The translations under genes were made by a program, and so were the position numbers. From NCBI GenBank assembly GCA_025057645.1, contig JANXBJ010000005.1:1-64000 (forward strand): a DNA stretch of 64,000 nucleotides. Reading direction: 5' to 3'. The DNA is from Anaerolineales bacterium. GTDB taxonomy: Bacteria > Chloroflexota > Anaerolineae > Anaerolineales > UBA4823. Under the pieces are notes generated by a model. It saw only the letters and a program-made list of their open reading frames with translations, searched no databases and had not been told where the DNA came from. Of this stretch, positions 53,093-61,289 are shown in pieces. Each line of letters starts with the position of its first letter. Position 1 is the first letter of the stretch.

Positions 53093-54646
53093 ATGGACAC
53101 CCTCGTTGTGCTTGACTTCGGTTCTCAGACTGCGCAACTGATCGCCCGGCGGGTGCGCGAGTGCCAAGTCTATTGTGAACTGCTGCCGTGGAACGCGCCC
53201 GCCGAGCAAGTCCTGAGCTTGCGGCCCAAGGGTTTTATCCTCTCCGGAGGGCCGGCCTCGGTGTATGAGGAAGGATCGCCGCGCATCCCTGAATATGTCT
53301 TTCGGAGCGGCTTGCCGATCTTGGGGATCTGCTATGGGATGCAAGCCTTAGCGCACCAGTTAGGAGGAAAGGTACGCCCTGCTCCACAGCGTGAATACGG
53401 CTTTGCCCTGCTCACTCCCCTCCGACCCAATCCCCTGATCCAAAGTGCAGAGCAGGTCTGGATGTCGCATGGTGACCGCATTGAAGAGTTGCCGCCCGGT
53501 TTTGTGTCCATCGCTGCCAGCGAGCATTCGCCCATCGCCGCCATGGCAGACTTTCAGCGCCGTTATTTTGCGTTCCAATTTCATCCCGAAGTGCGCCACA
53601 CTCCGAATGGGATCGCCATGCTGCGCCACTTCGCCGTAGAGATTTGCGGTGCCAAACCGGAGTGGACGCCGGCTTCGATGATCGAGCAAACTGTCCAGCG
53701 GATACGTCAACAGGTGGGCGATCAACGGGTGCTCTCAGCGGTCAGCGGCGGGGTGGATTCCACCGTGGCAACCGCAATGGTGCAAAGAGCGGTGGGCGAG
53801 CAGTTGATCGCCATTTTTGTGGACACCGGCCTGCTGCGCCAAGGGGAAGCTCGTCAGGTGCGCGAAGCCCTGCAAACCCATTTGGGGGTTGAGTTAATCG
53901 TGGTCGATGCGGCCGAAACCTTCCTCAAGGCTCTGAAGGGTGTCACCGACCCTGAGCGCAAGCGCCAGATCATCGGCGAGACCTTTATTCGCATCTTTGA
54001 AGCCCAAGCGCGGCAGGTGGGCATGCCGCCTTTCTTGGTTCAGGGGACGATTTACCCCGATGTGGTTGAATCGAGCGCCCCTGATCGCGCCCAAGCGCAG
54101 CGCATTAAGACGCATCACAATGTCGGCGGCCTGCCCGAAGACCTTGGGCTCGAACTGGTCGAGCCGCTCCGCTATCTCTTCAAGGACGAAGTGCGCATGG
54201 TCGGCGAGGCGTTAGGGTTGCCGCCCGAAATCGTCTGGCGTCAACCGTTTCCGGGCCCTGGCTTAGCCGTGCGCTGTTTGGGCGAGATCACTGCCGAGCG
54301 ATTGGAAATTCTGCGCCAAGCCGATGCGATTTTTATTGAAGAGCTACAAAAAGCCGGGTATCTACGCTTGCGTTACACCGAAGACCAAGTAGAGGGCACG
54401 GCGCAGGCCTTCGCCGTGCTTTTGCCCGTGCAATCGGTCGGAGTGATGGGCGATCAACGCACCTACCAAGAGACGGTTGCCCTGCGGGCGGTTACCACTG
54501 AAGATTTTATGACCGCTGACTGGGCGAGATTGCCCTATGACCTGTTAGCCCGCGTTGCCAACCGCATCGTCAACGAGGTCAAGGGGGTCAACCGCGTCGT
54601 TTACGACATCACCAGCAAACCGCCGGCGACAATCGAATGGGAATAA
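53093..54646 (+). CDS. guaA: GMP synthase (glutamine-hydrolysing)
   Basis: Amidates XMP to GMP using glutamine and ATP, 517 residues. The class I amidotransferase half has the nucleophile Cys in GICYGMQ near residue 79 and the His in HPEV near 165. The ATP-pyrophosphatase P-loop SGGVDST is near residue 218, and the C-terminal dimerisation domain ends [12 protein letters not shown]. The ATG at 53093 lies one base after the xpt stop, with the family N terminus [19 protein letters not shown] starting immediately. Length is normal. Confidence 0.97.
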   Translation: MDTLVVLDFGSQTAQLIARRVRECQVYCELLPWNAPAEQVLSLRPKGFILSGGPASVYEEGSPRIPEYVFRSGLPILGICYGMQALAHQLGGKVRPAPQREYGFALLTPLRPNPLIQSAEQVWMSHGDRIEELPPGFVSIAASEHSPIAAMADFQRRYFAFQFHPEVRHTPNGIAMLRHFAVEICGAKPEWTPASMIEQTVQRIRQQVGDQRVLSAVSGGVDSTVATAMVQRAVGEQLIAIFVDTGLLRQGEARQVREALQTHLGVELIVVDAAETFLKALKGVTDPERKRQIIGETFIRIFEAQARQVGMPPFLVQGTIYPDVVESSAPDRAQAQRIKTHHNVGGLPEDLGLELVEPLRYLFKDEVRMVGEALGLPPEIVWRQPFPGPGLAVRCLGEITAERLEILRQADAIFIEELQKAGYLRLRYTEDQVEGTAQAFAVLLPVQSVGVMGDQRTYQETVALRAVTTEDFMTADWARLPYDLLARVANRIVNEVKGVNRVVYDITSKPPATIEWE

Positions 54647-54675
54647 TTGCACTTGCTTCAGCGTTTTCTTCTATA

Positions 54676-56766
54676 CTACTTCACCGAGTGAGGGAGTTCT
54701 TTCCACTGATTCCTATTGTTGACTTGAGGAGACCAGTCACACACGAAGATAGTGCGCCATGTTCTGAGGTTGACAGGATACCGTAGGCAATGTTCTCGAA
54801 ACACCTGATGGAAGTAAAGTTGACCAGTGAAGGCCCAATCCCCAGTTGCCGCCCGGCGCATTTTCTTTTCTTGAACAGGTAAGCTAAAGTTAGCGATAAC
54901 GAAATCAGGCTTAAGGACGCCCAGCGAGTAGTCGAAGTCAAATTTGTTGTGTCCGGGCTTGCTTCCATTGGAAGAGACGGGTAAGCGCGCAATGTAACGG
55001 TCTGATTTGCCGAGCAGATCAATTCCATATCGCTCCGAAAAGTAGAAGACCGAGCCTGCCCAAAAATCCGCAACTTTGCTGTCCGGAAGCGTATTTTGCT
55101 TGAGAAGCAAACCGATCCTAATATTGCCGATATCGGCTGCGTTGGATTCAAGAAATCCACGGTAGTGCTCCGGAACAATCAACGGCGTACTCAAGAGGAA
55201 GAGAAAGAGAAGGAGCGCCCTGAGCGAATTAGACTGCTGAAGCGAGTGGATTGGAGCTTCTTGCCGGTAAGATAAGACTAGACCACCAATGATCAAACCG
55301 AAGCCTAAGGTAAGGGAAAGAAATGCTCGCGTGCCAAGACCTTGGATGGCTTTAGCGCTCATGAAACCGCTAACCAAGGATAGTGCAATCAGTATAAGCC
55401 CGGAAATGAATAGGGCAAGATAAGTGACTGTTCGGAGGGAGCGTCGTTTGAAAGCGTCCTGGAGATACCGAAGCATCCGGGTGAGATCGAAGGTCTGAGA
55501 ACCGAGAAATGCCAATATCAGCAATAAAGGGAGAACAGGGACGAAAAACCTAAAGTGTGGAAATGCATCTCCGCCGATATATGCGATGTAAGCAACGTAG
55601 GCTAGATACGCAGCAAGTAGAGAAAGCTGCATCCGCTGTCGTGCTAAAAATACGCCTACTACGGCAAGCCCGATCACCACGAAATAGTCTCTTGCAAATT
55701 CAGCAACGTACTCTAGACCTGCCTTATATCGCTGATCCCAGCCAGAGGTCTTAAGGTAGGCAGTGTTAGGCAGAATATCGCCATAGTAAAGTATTCTGAA
55801 TATCTCATGCGCAAGTGGCAGGGCAAGGGAGAGTGCAGAGTATATCCCTACAAGCTTTCTTTTTGTGTGCAGTAGCAGGGCAAGAAGATATACTAGCCCC
55901 GATAAGACCAAGGCATCTGCTCTGACCAAAGAGATGCTGGCAACGAGTAAAAAGGTGAGTAACCTCGGTTTTCCTTGTTGCGCTTCTTTGATCACACGAT
56001 AGATTGCTAGAAGAAAAAGGAGGGACAACAGCGGGGTTTCAAATCCTGCGGTTGTCCAAAACATCGTGTCTTCGTTGAGCACATAGCCCGCTACTGTCGC
56101 TGCTGTAACGAATGAGTCGCCACCAAGAATGCGGGTGAGACGGATAATCACAGGAATTAGGGCAATTGCAAGAAGAATATTGGTGAGCAGGATAACCAAC
56201 GAGATTTTTGGGGTTGGAATAGGGAGCAAATGGACGAAGGCCATATAGAGAGTCCACAAGAAATTGGTGTATCCTTCAACCCTCTCGCCAGAAGGGTTCC
56301 AGACTAAGCCAAAACCATTGGCCAAGTTACGGGCGTATCTCATAGAGATCATGGCGTCATCGCCAAGCCACCAGTACCTCTCTCCAGCAATAGAGGTACT
56401 GTGGCCGACAAGTACTACTGGAAGCCACACTGCGACAATCAGGAGGGCGGATACGAGTAACAAAGCCCACTTCTTATCGAGAACGGCTTGTATCAACGAT
56501 TTCAAAAAGGACCATCGCGATAAAACGAGCCAGCCAATGCAAACCATCAGAATACCGCCTAGGAGCACATTCTCACCTATTATGTGTAACCTGCTCGGCC
56601 AATGGGATTTGGGCGATTTTCCCATCCAAAGAGCGAGACTCAAGATTAACCAGCTATTGAGCTGTCTGCTTGTCAACAACAGCAGACCAAACACAGTGAG
56701 AGACATGCCCACGGCTACTACAAAACCCCTGACGGGATAGCTTCTTAACTCGTGGTCTTTGCTCAT
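54676..56766 (-). CDS. GT-C type membrane glycosyltransferase, AftB-like
   Basis: Polytopic protein of 696 residues with about ten to twelve transmembrane helices. The first outer loop carries GDDAMISMRYARNLANGFG and ERVEGYTNFLW, which resembles the GT-C arabinofuranosyltransferases of the AftB group (polyprenyl-phosphate sugar donors); the adjacent Asp pair is the usual catalytic site of such enzymes. The C-terminal 200 residues form an extracytoplasmic domain. The sequence is visibly lower in GC than its neighbours and carries more AT-rich codons, which suggests horizontal origin. Start overlaps the stop of a transposase remnant by ATGA and lacks a Shine-Dalgarno. Confidence 0.75.
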   Translation of the reverse strand: MSKDHELRSYPVRGFVVAVGMSLTVFGLLLLTSRQLNSWLILSLALWMGKSPKSHWPSRLHIIGENVLLGGILMVCIGWLVLSRWSFLKSLIQAVLDKKWALLLVSALLIVAVWLPVVLVGHSTSIAGERYWWLGDDAMISMRYARNLANGFGLVWNPSGERVEGYTNFLWTLYMAFVHLLPIPTPKISLVILLTNILLAIALIPVIIRLTRILGGDSFVTAATVAGYVLNEDTMFWTTAGFETPLLSLLFLLAIYRVIKEAQQGKPRLLTFLLVASISLVRADALVLSGLVYLLALLLHTKRKLVGIYSALSLALPLAHEIFRILYYGDILPNTAYLKTSGWDQRYKAGLEYVAEFARDYFVVIGLAVVGVFLARQRMQLSLLAAYLAYVAYIAYIGGDAFPHFRFFVPVLPLLLILAFLGSQTFDLTRMLRYLQDAFKRRSLRTVTYLALFISGLILIALSLVSGFMSAKAIQGLGTRAFLSLTLGFGLIIGGLVLSYRQEAPIHSLQQSNSLRALLLFLFLLSTPLIVPEHYRGFLESNAADIGNIRIGLLLKQNTLPDSKVADFWAGSVFYFSERYGIDLLGKSDRYIARLPVSSNGSKPGHNKFDFDYSLGVLKPDFVIANFSLPVQEKKMRRAATGDWAFTGQLYFHQVFREHCLRYPVNLRTWRTIFVCDWSPQVNNRNQWKELPHSVK

Positions 56767-57167
56767 AGGAGGACCGTCTGTGGCGCGTCAGAGCTATAAC
56801 TTGCGTTCTCCCCTGCGCAGTGAGGCAGGGTGGGAGCAGTACTATCGGCAGCCACTCCTTCTTCTCCTGCAGCGATGCCGCTTTCGCAGAGCAGAAGCTC
56901 ATTTACGCCAAACCAGTCCGCCTTGCAGACCTTGGCAGAGCTGCGCCGCAGGGTTGTAGGATCAGGCACACGCCCTAGTTCCAGCTCTTTACGAACTGCC
57001 TCGCTCGCCCGCGGCCGTCCTTCCATGTCGCGATAGCTGAGCTTTAGGAAGAGCATTCGCAAGACCCGCGGCTCGATTGAGACAATGTGAGGGGATGCGG
57101 ACTCTTGGCCAGGGAGTAAAGCGACAAGGCTTGCTGGGTTAGCCGGTAAGCTATTCTTGCAAGGCAT
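56763..57167 (-). pseudogene. Transposase remnant (IS4/IS5-like N-terminal part)
   Basis: A 134-codon frame in which SIEPRVLRMLFLKLSYRDME, then RRELGL-like ELELGRVPDPTTLRR and finally AADST are laid out as in the N-terminal domain of IS4/IS5-type transposases, where the last motif contains the first catalytic Asp. The remaining DDE domain is missing and the frame runs into the glycosyltransferase start. A cysteine-rich frame at about 57210-57400 on the same strand may be further debris. No terminal inverted repeats were found. Confidence 0.45.
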
Positions 57168-57418
57168 ACGTATGCTTTCTCGGGTGGTCCGCTCTAACCT
57201 TACCCGGTTTTAGCCATGAGTGTAGCAAAGCCATCTCAACCAGCAACCAAAGCATCGTCTATATTGCTTCCCTAACCATAGCCGCCCGACAGTTGGTTTT
57301 AGGCAGCAGCGACAATATGGGCAAGACCTCCTTCGCCAAAAGACTACTCGGCTGGCTCGCAACATATGCCCGCAAGTGGCGAAGCCACCGTCCGCTGTAA
57401 ACAGTGTTGGGCAATGAT

Positions 57419-58030
57419 TCAGGTTTTGCTTATTGCTTCCAGAACAACTTGTTTGGTTAGTCCATTCGTCAGACATACTCTCAGTGCGTGCTTACATCTG
57501 GCCAGCAGAAAGCTATTCCAAATGAAAAGCATTTCTTTTAATTCCTGTTCAAGACGGGCGTCATCGATATGAAAATCACGGCCTATGGATGCAGCTTCTA
57601 ATTCGTTCACTAACCAGTAACTCTCTTCGGTTAAGTAGTCGGGATATTCCACGCCTGCTAGGATGGTTAAGAACAGATACAACGCTTCACTGCGGTTTTC
57701 GGCCTTCGAGATGATGTTTTTCAGCAGTTCGTCAGGTAGCTCGGGCCGTTTTGAGAGCCCTTGGTCGGGTGTCAAACAATACAGGAGGTACTTGCGAAAT
57801 TTGGGGTCGAGAATGTCTTCCGCTGAATCGAGTTCATCTTCTGGAATGATCAATTGGTAACTTAGCGCAGCCAATATCATCATCAAAGCTTTATGCATTG
57901 GGGTGGCCACGTCATAATACGGCTGCAGCTCAGGGTGCTTGCTCATAAATTCAGTGAGCTGCTCTTTTGTCTCATAACCATAGAGCAATTGTTTCAATAA
58001 ATCTCTGGATACTTTCGGTTGATCTAGCAT
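57419..58030 (-). CDS. Hypothetical soluble helical protein
   Basis: Protein of 203 residues that I do not recognise. It is acidic and mostly helical, with MLDQPKVSRDLLKQLLYGYE at the N terminus, no signal peptide and no membrane segment. ATG 58030 is preferred to GTG 58039 because AGGAAGTGG lies at a suitable distance. It sits among mobile-element debris with lower GC, so an accessory origin is likely. Confidence 0.6.
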   Translation of the reverse strand: MLDQPKVSRDLLKQLLYGYETKEQLTEFMSKHPELQPYYDVATPMHKALMMILAALSYQLIIPEDELDSAEDILDPKFRKYLLYCLTPDQGLSKRPELPDELLKNIISKAENRSEALYLFLTILAGVEYPDYLTEESYWLVNELEAASIGRDFHIDDARLEQELKEMLFIWNSFLLARCKHALRVCLTNGLTKQVVLEAISKT

Positions 58031-58078
58031 AATTCCCACTTCCTAATCAATTCAACAGGTGACCCGATGGCTTGCGTT

Positions 58079-58312
58079 TCAGTAACACAAGCGGAGCAAG
58101 CGTCTGCTGCAGACTCCTCGCCGATTTGAGAATACGCTTCTTGATTTCACCCAAATCCGCACACCCAGGTTGCCAACATCTGAGGAAAGTCTGCCCATTT
58201 CTAACTTGACGGCCGCCAACATGCGGATTTCACGTCCGAAGGACTCGGCGTCCGTCTTTTCCGCAAGAAGTACCTTGTCTGGAATTTCAATTGTAATCTG
58301 CTGGAGAGCCAT
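58079..58312 (-). pseudogene. Truncated UPF0175-family antitoxin gene
   Basis: The first 45 or so codons read LQQITIEIPDKVLL and FGREIRMLAAVKLEMGRLSS, the N-terminal half of UPF0175 antitoxin-like proteins. After MGRLSS the expected helix-turn-helix GRAAELAGM is replaced by unrelated sequence, so the gene is broken by a frameshift or fusion. The start at 58312 has a GAAGGGG site. No toxin partner is recognisable beside it. Confidence 0.6.
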
Positions 58313-58560
58313 ATTTCTACCCCTTCTGTCCACCGCTAATTTTACCCGCTTCACAGCCAATTTTTATGACGATTTTCTTTGCCCAGGGCGGACGTGCCCA
58401 CATTGAATCCAAATACCCTGTATTTTTGCCGCATAACTGACCTAGGAAAGGGGGGTAGGCTGTGATCATCCTTTGATGAGCCCAAAAGCTCCTACGAGAA
58501 TACGTCTTTCATAAGTACGTCTAGTGAATTCCATGCCTGAGCATCTTCTTCAAAGCCCAA

Positions 58561-58839
58561 AAACCCCTTGGCCAGCTTCGCAACGTTACTCGTCTGAAAC
58601 ATGATTCCTACACAGAGAAAACCTACGTCCACTGGGCAAAGCGCTATGTTCTCGATCACAACAAGCGCCATCTGGCTGAAATGGGCGTTGCTGAGATCGA
58701 AGTCTTTCTCACCTATCGGGCGAGAGACCGGTGGACATCCCCCTCGGCCAAAAACTCGCAAAATATTCTGTCAACCCCTCCTCCACTGAGGGACTTTGGC
58801 CTAACGCCTATAATTGAGGGAATGGAACTGGTAAGCTGA
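58561..58839 (+). pseudogene. N-terminal fragment of an integron-type tyrosine recombinase
   Basis: An open frame on the plus strand reads RLKHDSYTEKTYVHWAKRYV followed by HNKRHLAEMGVAEIEVFLTY. This is the core-binding SAM-like domain of XerC/IntI-type integrases. It has no start codon, no catalytic domain, and after about 70 residues degenerates to a stop at 58839. Confidence 0.8.
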
Positions 58840-58898
58840 CGTTTCGCGTTTCAGTTGCAGCGCAGAGCGAAGCGGAGCGGGTCGGCTGGGAACGCGTG

Positions 58899-59255
58899 TT
58901 AGTCGTTGCGCTCTCCTAACTCCCGCAGAATCCTTTCTACCTGCATCCTTACCTCACCTAACTCCCCACTGACTATATCCCATACCACATCCAAGCTAAT
59001 CCCAAAATAGTGATGGATTAAACGATCCCGCACTCCTGCCATGCTCTTCCAGGGAACTCCCGGATACCGTTCGCGTACCTCATTGGAGAGCCCTTTTGTC
59101 GCCTCACCGATAATCTCCAGATTCCGTACCACAGCATCCTGTGTCTTCGTATCCTGCAGAAAGGTCTCGAACGTCATCCCCTCCGTATACGCCTGAGCCC
59201 GACGAATGGCTTCCAAAATGTCGCTCAGAAACTCCCGGTCTGTCCGTTTAGACAT
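58899..59255 (-). CDS. hepT: HEPN-domain RNase toxin (DUF86)
   Basis: Toxin of a HEPN/MNT type VII toxin-antitoxin pair, 118 residues. The RNase motif Rx4HxY is intact: Arg76, His81 and Tyr83 in GVRDRLIHHYFG. The upstream helix NLEIIGEATKGLS is typical of DUF86. ATG 59255 overlaps the antitoxin gene by eight bases; a farther in-frame start at 59273 would lengthen the overlap. In characterised systems MNT adds AMP to the HEPN Tyr to silence it. Located between two integrase remnants, in keeping with mobility. Confidence 0.92.
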   Translation of the reverse strand: MSKRTDREFLSDILEAIRRAQAYTEGMTFETFLQDTKTQDAVVRNLEIIGEATKGLSNEVRERYPGVPWKSMAGVRDRLIHHYFGISLDVVWDIVSGELGEVRMQVERILRELGERND

Positions 59256-59550
59256 AGATAATGCTCTGCTCAATTTCCGTCGCTATCCACGGTAGCCGAA
59301 TCTGGCTAACACCCACAGGGGTCAACAAATCCACCTTCCGGCCCAGAAGGTTTTCCAGATATTCCGCCAGCTCAACAAACCGAAACCCTATTGGACGTTC
59401 AAACTCTACAACAAGGTCAACATCGCTCGCCTCATCAGACTCGCCGCAAGCAAAAGAGCCGAACAGCCCTATCCTTCTGATGCCATACTGGGTGGCGAGG
59501 TGAGCGTAATGTTGCCGAAGTAAGGCAATGACCTCTTCACGATTCAACAT
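59248..59550 (-). CDS. mntA: MNT-type nucleotidyltransferase antitoxin
   Basis: Antitoxin of 100 residues with minimal nucleotidyltransferase fold. The active site GSF (residues 31-33) and D-x-D (Asp43, Asp45) fit the GSx10DxD pattern of MntA enzymes that AMPylate HEPN toxins. It precedes and overlaps the toxin gene by eight bases. Ribosome site AAGGGGAAG is upstream. The pair appears intact, unlike nearly everything around it. Confidence 0.92.
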   Translation of the reverse strand: MLNREEVIALLRQHYAHLATQYGIRRIGLFGSFACGESDEASDVDLVVEFERPIGFRFVELAEYLENLLGRKVDLLTPVGVSQIRLPWIATEIEQSIIYV

Positions 59551-59763
59551 TTTGCTTCCCCTTCAAGGCTTATGGCGGCTAACTATTTAGACGAAATCCG
59601 TCTTTCGAGTTCAGAGAACCTCTTATCCGGAATCGCTCGAATCCCACGAATGGTTGGCTTCTACGGAAATTTTTTGGATATAACACTGCACGGTTTCTCT
59701 CTGCTTGTTTTCATTATAGTCTGTTCCCCTTCCCCGTCAACACATTCGGAGGTGTCTTGTGCC

Positions 59764-60455
59764 ACTCAATCCCAGCCTAGAAAGCTCCTCGACCAAGTGC
59801 GCGAGGCGCTCCGCCGCAGGCTCTGCGTGCTAAGAAGCCCAAGCGCCTGCCCGCTCTCTTGACCCAAGGGGAGGTTCAGCAAGTTTTTAACCATCTTTCT
59901 GTAATTTCTCTACTGAGAGCGCGCTCGCTCTCGGGCTCTGGTTCATGTTTGATGGAATGCCTCTATCTGCGGATGACCGCTCGCAACTTTCATTACTGTG
60001 CGATAGCCGTATGGAATGCCAAGAGTGAGAAGGAGCGCATCCCGATCCTGCCTGAAGGTCTGAGCGCACCGCTGCAAGACCATTTGCAGGGGGTCAAACG
60101 AACCCATGAAAAAGAGCTAGAAAAAGGCTATAGGGCGGTGTATTTGCCTTCTGCCCTTGAGCGCAAATCTCCCAACGCCCATCCCGAATGAGCCTCGCAG
60201 TAGGTCTTTCCGTCCCCTCGCCACTCAATTGAGCCCCTCCGTGGAGCAATTCGCCGCCATCCTCTGGAGGAAAGCGGGGTACAGAAAGCTATCCGCCGGG
60301 CAGCACGCCTTGACGGTGTTGCCAAGCCAGTAGGCCTGCGTATCTTGCGGCATGGCTTTGCTATGCCTCTGCTTGAAGCCGGTTACGACACCCGCACCGT
60401 ACAGGAACGGTCGGGTCAGAGGTGCGCAGGACAATGCTCTACATCCATCGCCTGC
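59764..60455 (+). pseudogene. Decayed integron-type tyrosine recombinase
   Basis: Pieces of one integrase in several frames. LLDQVREALR (near 59790) is the extreme N terminus; the next about 90 residues are deleted. Then AKKPKRLPALLTQGEVQQVF, SGSGSCLMECLYLRM (box I region) and ILPEGLSAPLQDHLQGVKR follow, ending in LERKSPNAHPE and a stop. A frame change leads to AIRRAARLDGVAKPVGLRIL and RHGFAMPLLEAGYDTRTVQE (box II), then TMLYIHRL near 60445, the catalytic Tyr region. Three frame disruptions make it non-functional. The 3' end abuts a DUF1295 fragment. Confidence 0.85.
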
Positions 60456-60769
60456 GCCACCACCAACTCGCTCCAGCTTCTGCGCGCCAGGCAGCGTAAC
60501 AAAGTCTTCGGGTTTGCCCCAGTTGCGGATGAGAACATGCCCTGCCAGTCGCAAGCCCTCCGTGGTGGCCAGTGCACCGAGCAGAGCTCTGCGAGGCAGA
60601 GAGCCATGCGGGGTAAGCCAGAAGCCTCCCGGACAAAGAGGACAGAGCTGCTCCCCTAAAAGATATCCACGATGCTCGAGCTGCGCAGGTGCAAACCGAG
60701 TGACCACAAAGCGGTCATTGCCCCGAGAATCACCAGGGCAAGGAAGGCGTAGATTTCCCAGAAAGACAT
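60456..60769 (-). pseudogene. Truncated DUF1295 (steroid 5-alpha-reductase-like) membrane gene
   Basis: From ATG 60769 the frame reads MSFWEIYAFLALVILGAM and SSIVDIF, then meets TAG where DUF1295 proteins have Trp (IFWG). The frame continues with GFWLTPHGSLPRRALLGALA and LRLAGHVLIRNWGKPEDF; a later frame change gives YAAWRAEAGASWWWR. The rest of the protein is missing, cut at the integrase remnant near 60455. The start lies one base after the stop of the redoxin gene, so it was once the last gene of that operon. Confidence 0.82.
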
Positions 60770-60770
60770 A

Positions 60771-61250
60771 TCAGCTTTCAGCCGTCTGATTTAGCTGGTC
60801 GAGCAAGGCAAGCAATTCTTCGTTGGCGGGAATGTCTGCCATGCTGTGACCATAATGCACATAACGGGCGATTCCCTGTTTGTCGACCATCACCTGTGCC
60901 GGCATCCTGCCCAGTTTGAACAAGTTCACCTCTTGCCCGTAGAGCTTCAACACACTCCCCTTGGGATCGGGAAGGCCGATGAAGGGCAAATGGTTCTTTT
61001 GCCAATACTCGGCGAAGGCTTTGGCGTTTTCGGGACCGAGGACGAGGATTTCTGCACCGCGTTGCTTGAATTGTTCGTAGTCCCGGCGCAACTGCGCCAT
61101 ATGCCGCTGGCAGAATGGTCAGACAAAGCCGCGGTTGAAGACCAAAAGGACATGGGCTTTGCCGCGAAAATCGGAGAGCTTGACCAGGTTGCCGTTGAAA
61201 TCGGCGAGGCTGAAATCGGGAGCCGGAGCATTGAGCGAGACTCTAGGCAT
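60771..61250 (-). CDS. AhpC/TSA-like redoxin, predicted selenoprotein (Sec44)
   Basis: Peroxiredoxin-like thioredoxin-fold protein of 159 residues if TGA 61119-61121 is read as selenocysteine. It starts at ATG 61250 after a strong AAGGAGGAAACC. Residues 1-43 (LNAPAPDFSLADFNGNLVKL, then a VLLVFNRGF strand) lead to codon 44, TGA, followed by PFCQRHMAQLRRDY. Cys-type relatives have CPFC here, so the motif becomes UPFC with resolving-type Cys47. The frame then stays open to a TGA at 60771 with normal features (LGRMPAQVMVDKQG, HYGHSMADIP). A hairpin follows the TGA. The alternative is a nonsense mutation, or initiation at Met51 giving a 109-residue fragment without the active site. Confidence 0.82.
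61085..61098 (-). promoter_or_regulatory. Candidate bacterial SECIS hairpin
   Basis: Minus-strand stem GGCGC / GCGCC closes the loop AGTT. The stem begins 21 bases and the apical loop 26 bases after the TGA at 61119-61121. A G occurs within the first two loop bases. These properties fit the known bSECIS consensus (loop 16-37 bases from TGA, small loop with early G, stem of at least four pairs). Confidence 0.6.
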
Positions 61251-61289
61251 GGTTTCCTCCTTGAGTGGAATCTGTTCTTCTACCTTACC

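Noticed and set aside
57210-57476. Cysteine-rich frame resembling a transposase zinc ribbon
   Set aside because: Only a loose CxxC pattern; no continuous homology, so I list it just as possible debris.
58561-60455. Functional integron with gene cassettes
   Set aside because: The integrases are broken and no attC-like palindromes or cassette array could be recognised.
60690-60712. TAG at a Trp codon in the DUF1295 gene as possible stop-codon recoding (pyrrolysine)
   Set aside because: The same gene has a later frame change and lacks its 3' half, so it is an ordinary pseudogene. TAG replaces Trp, which is not a recoding pattern.
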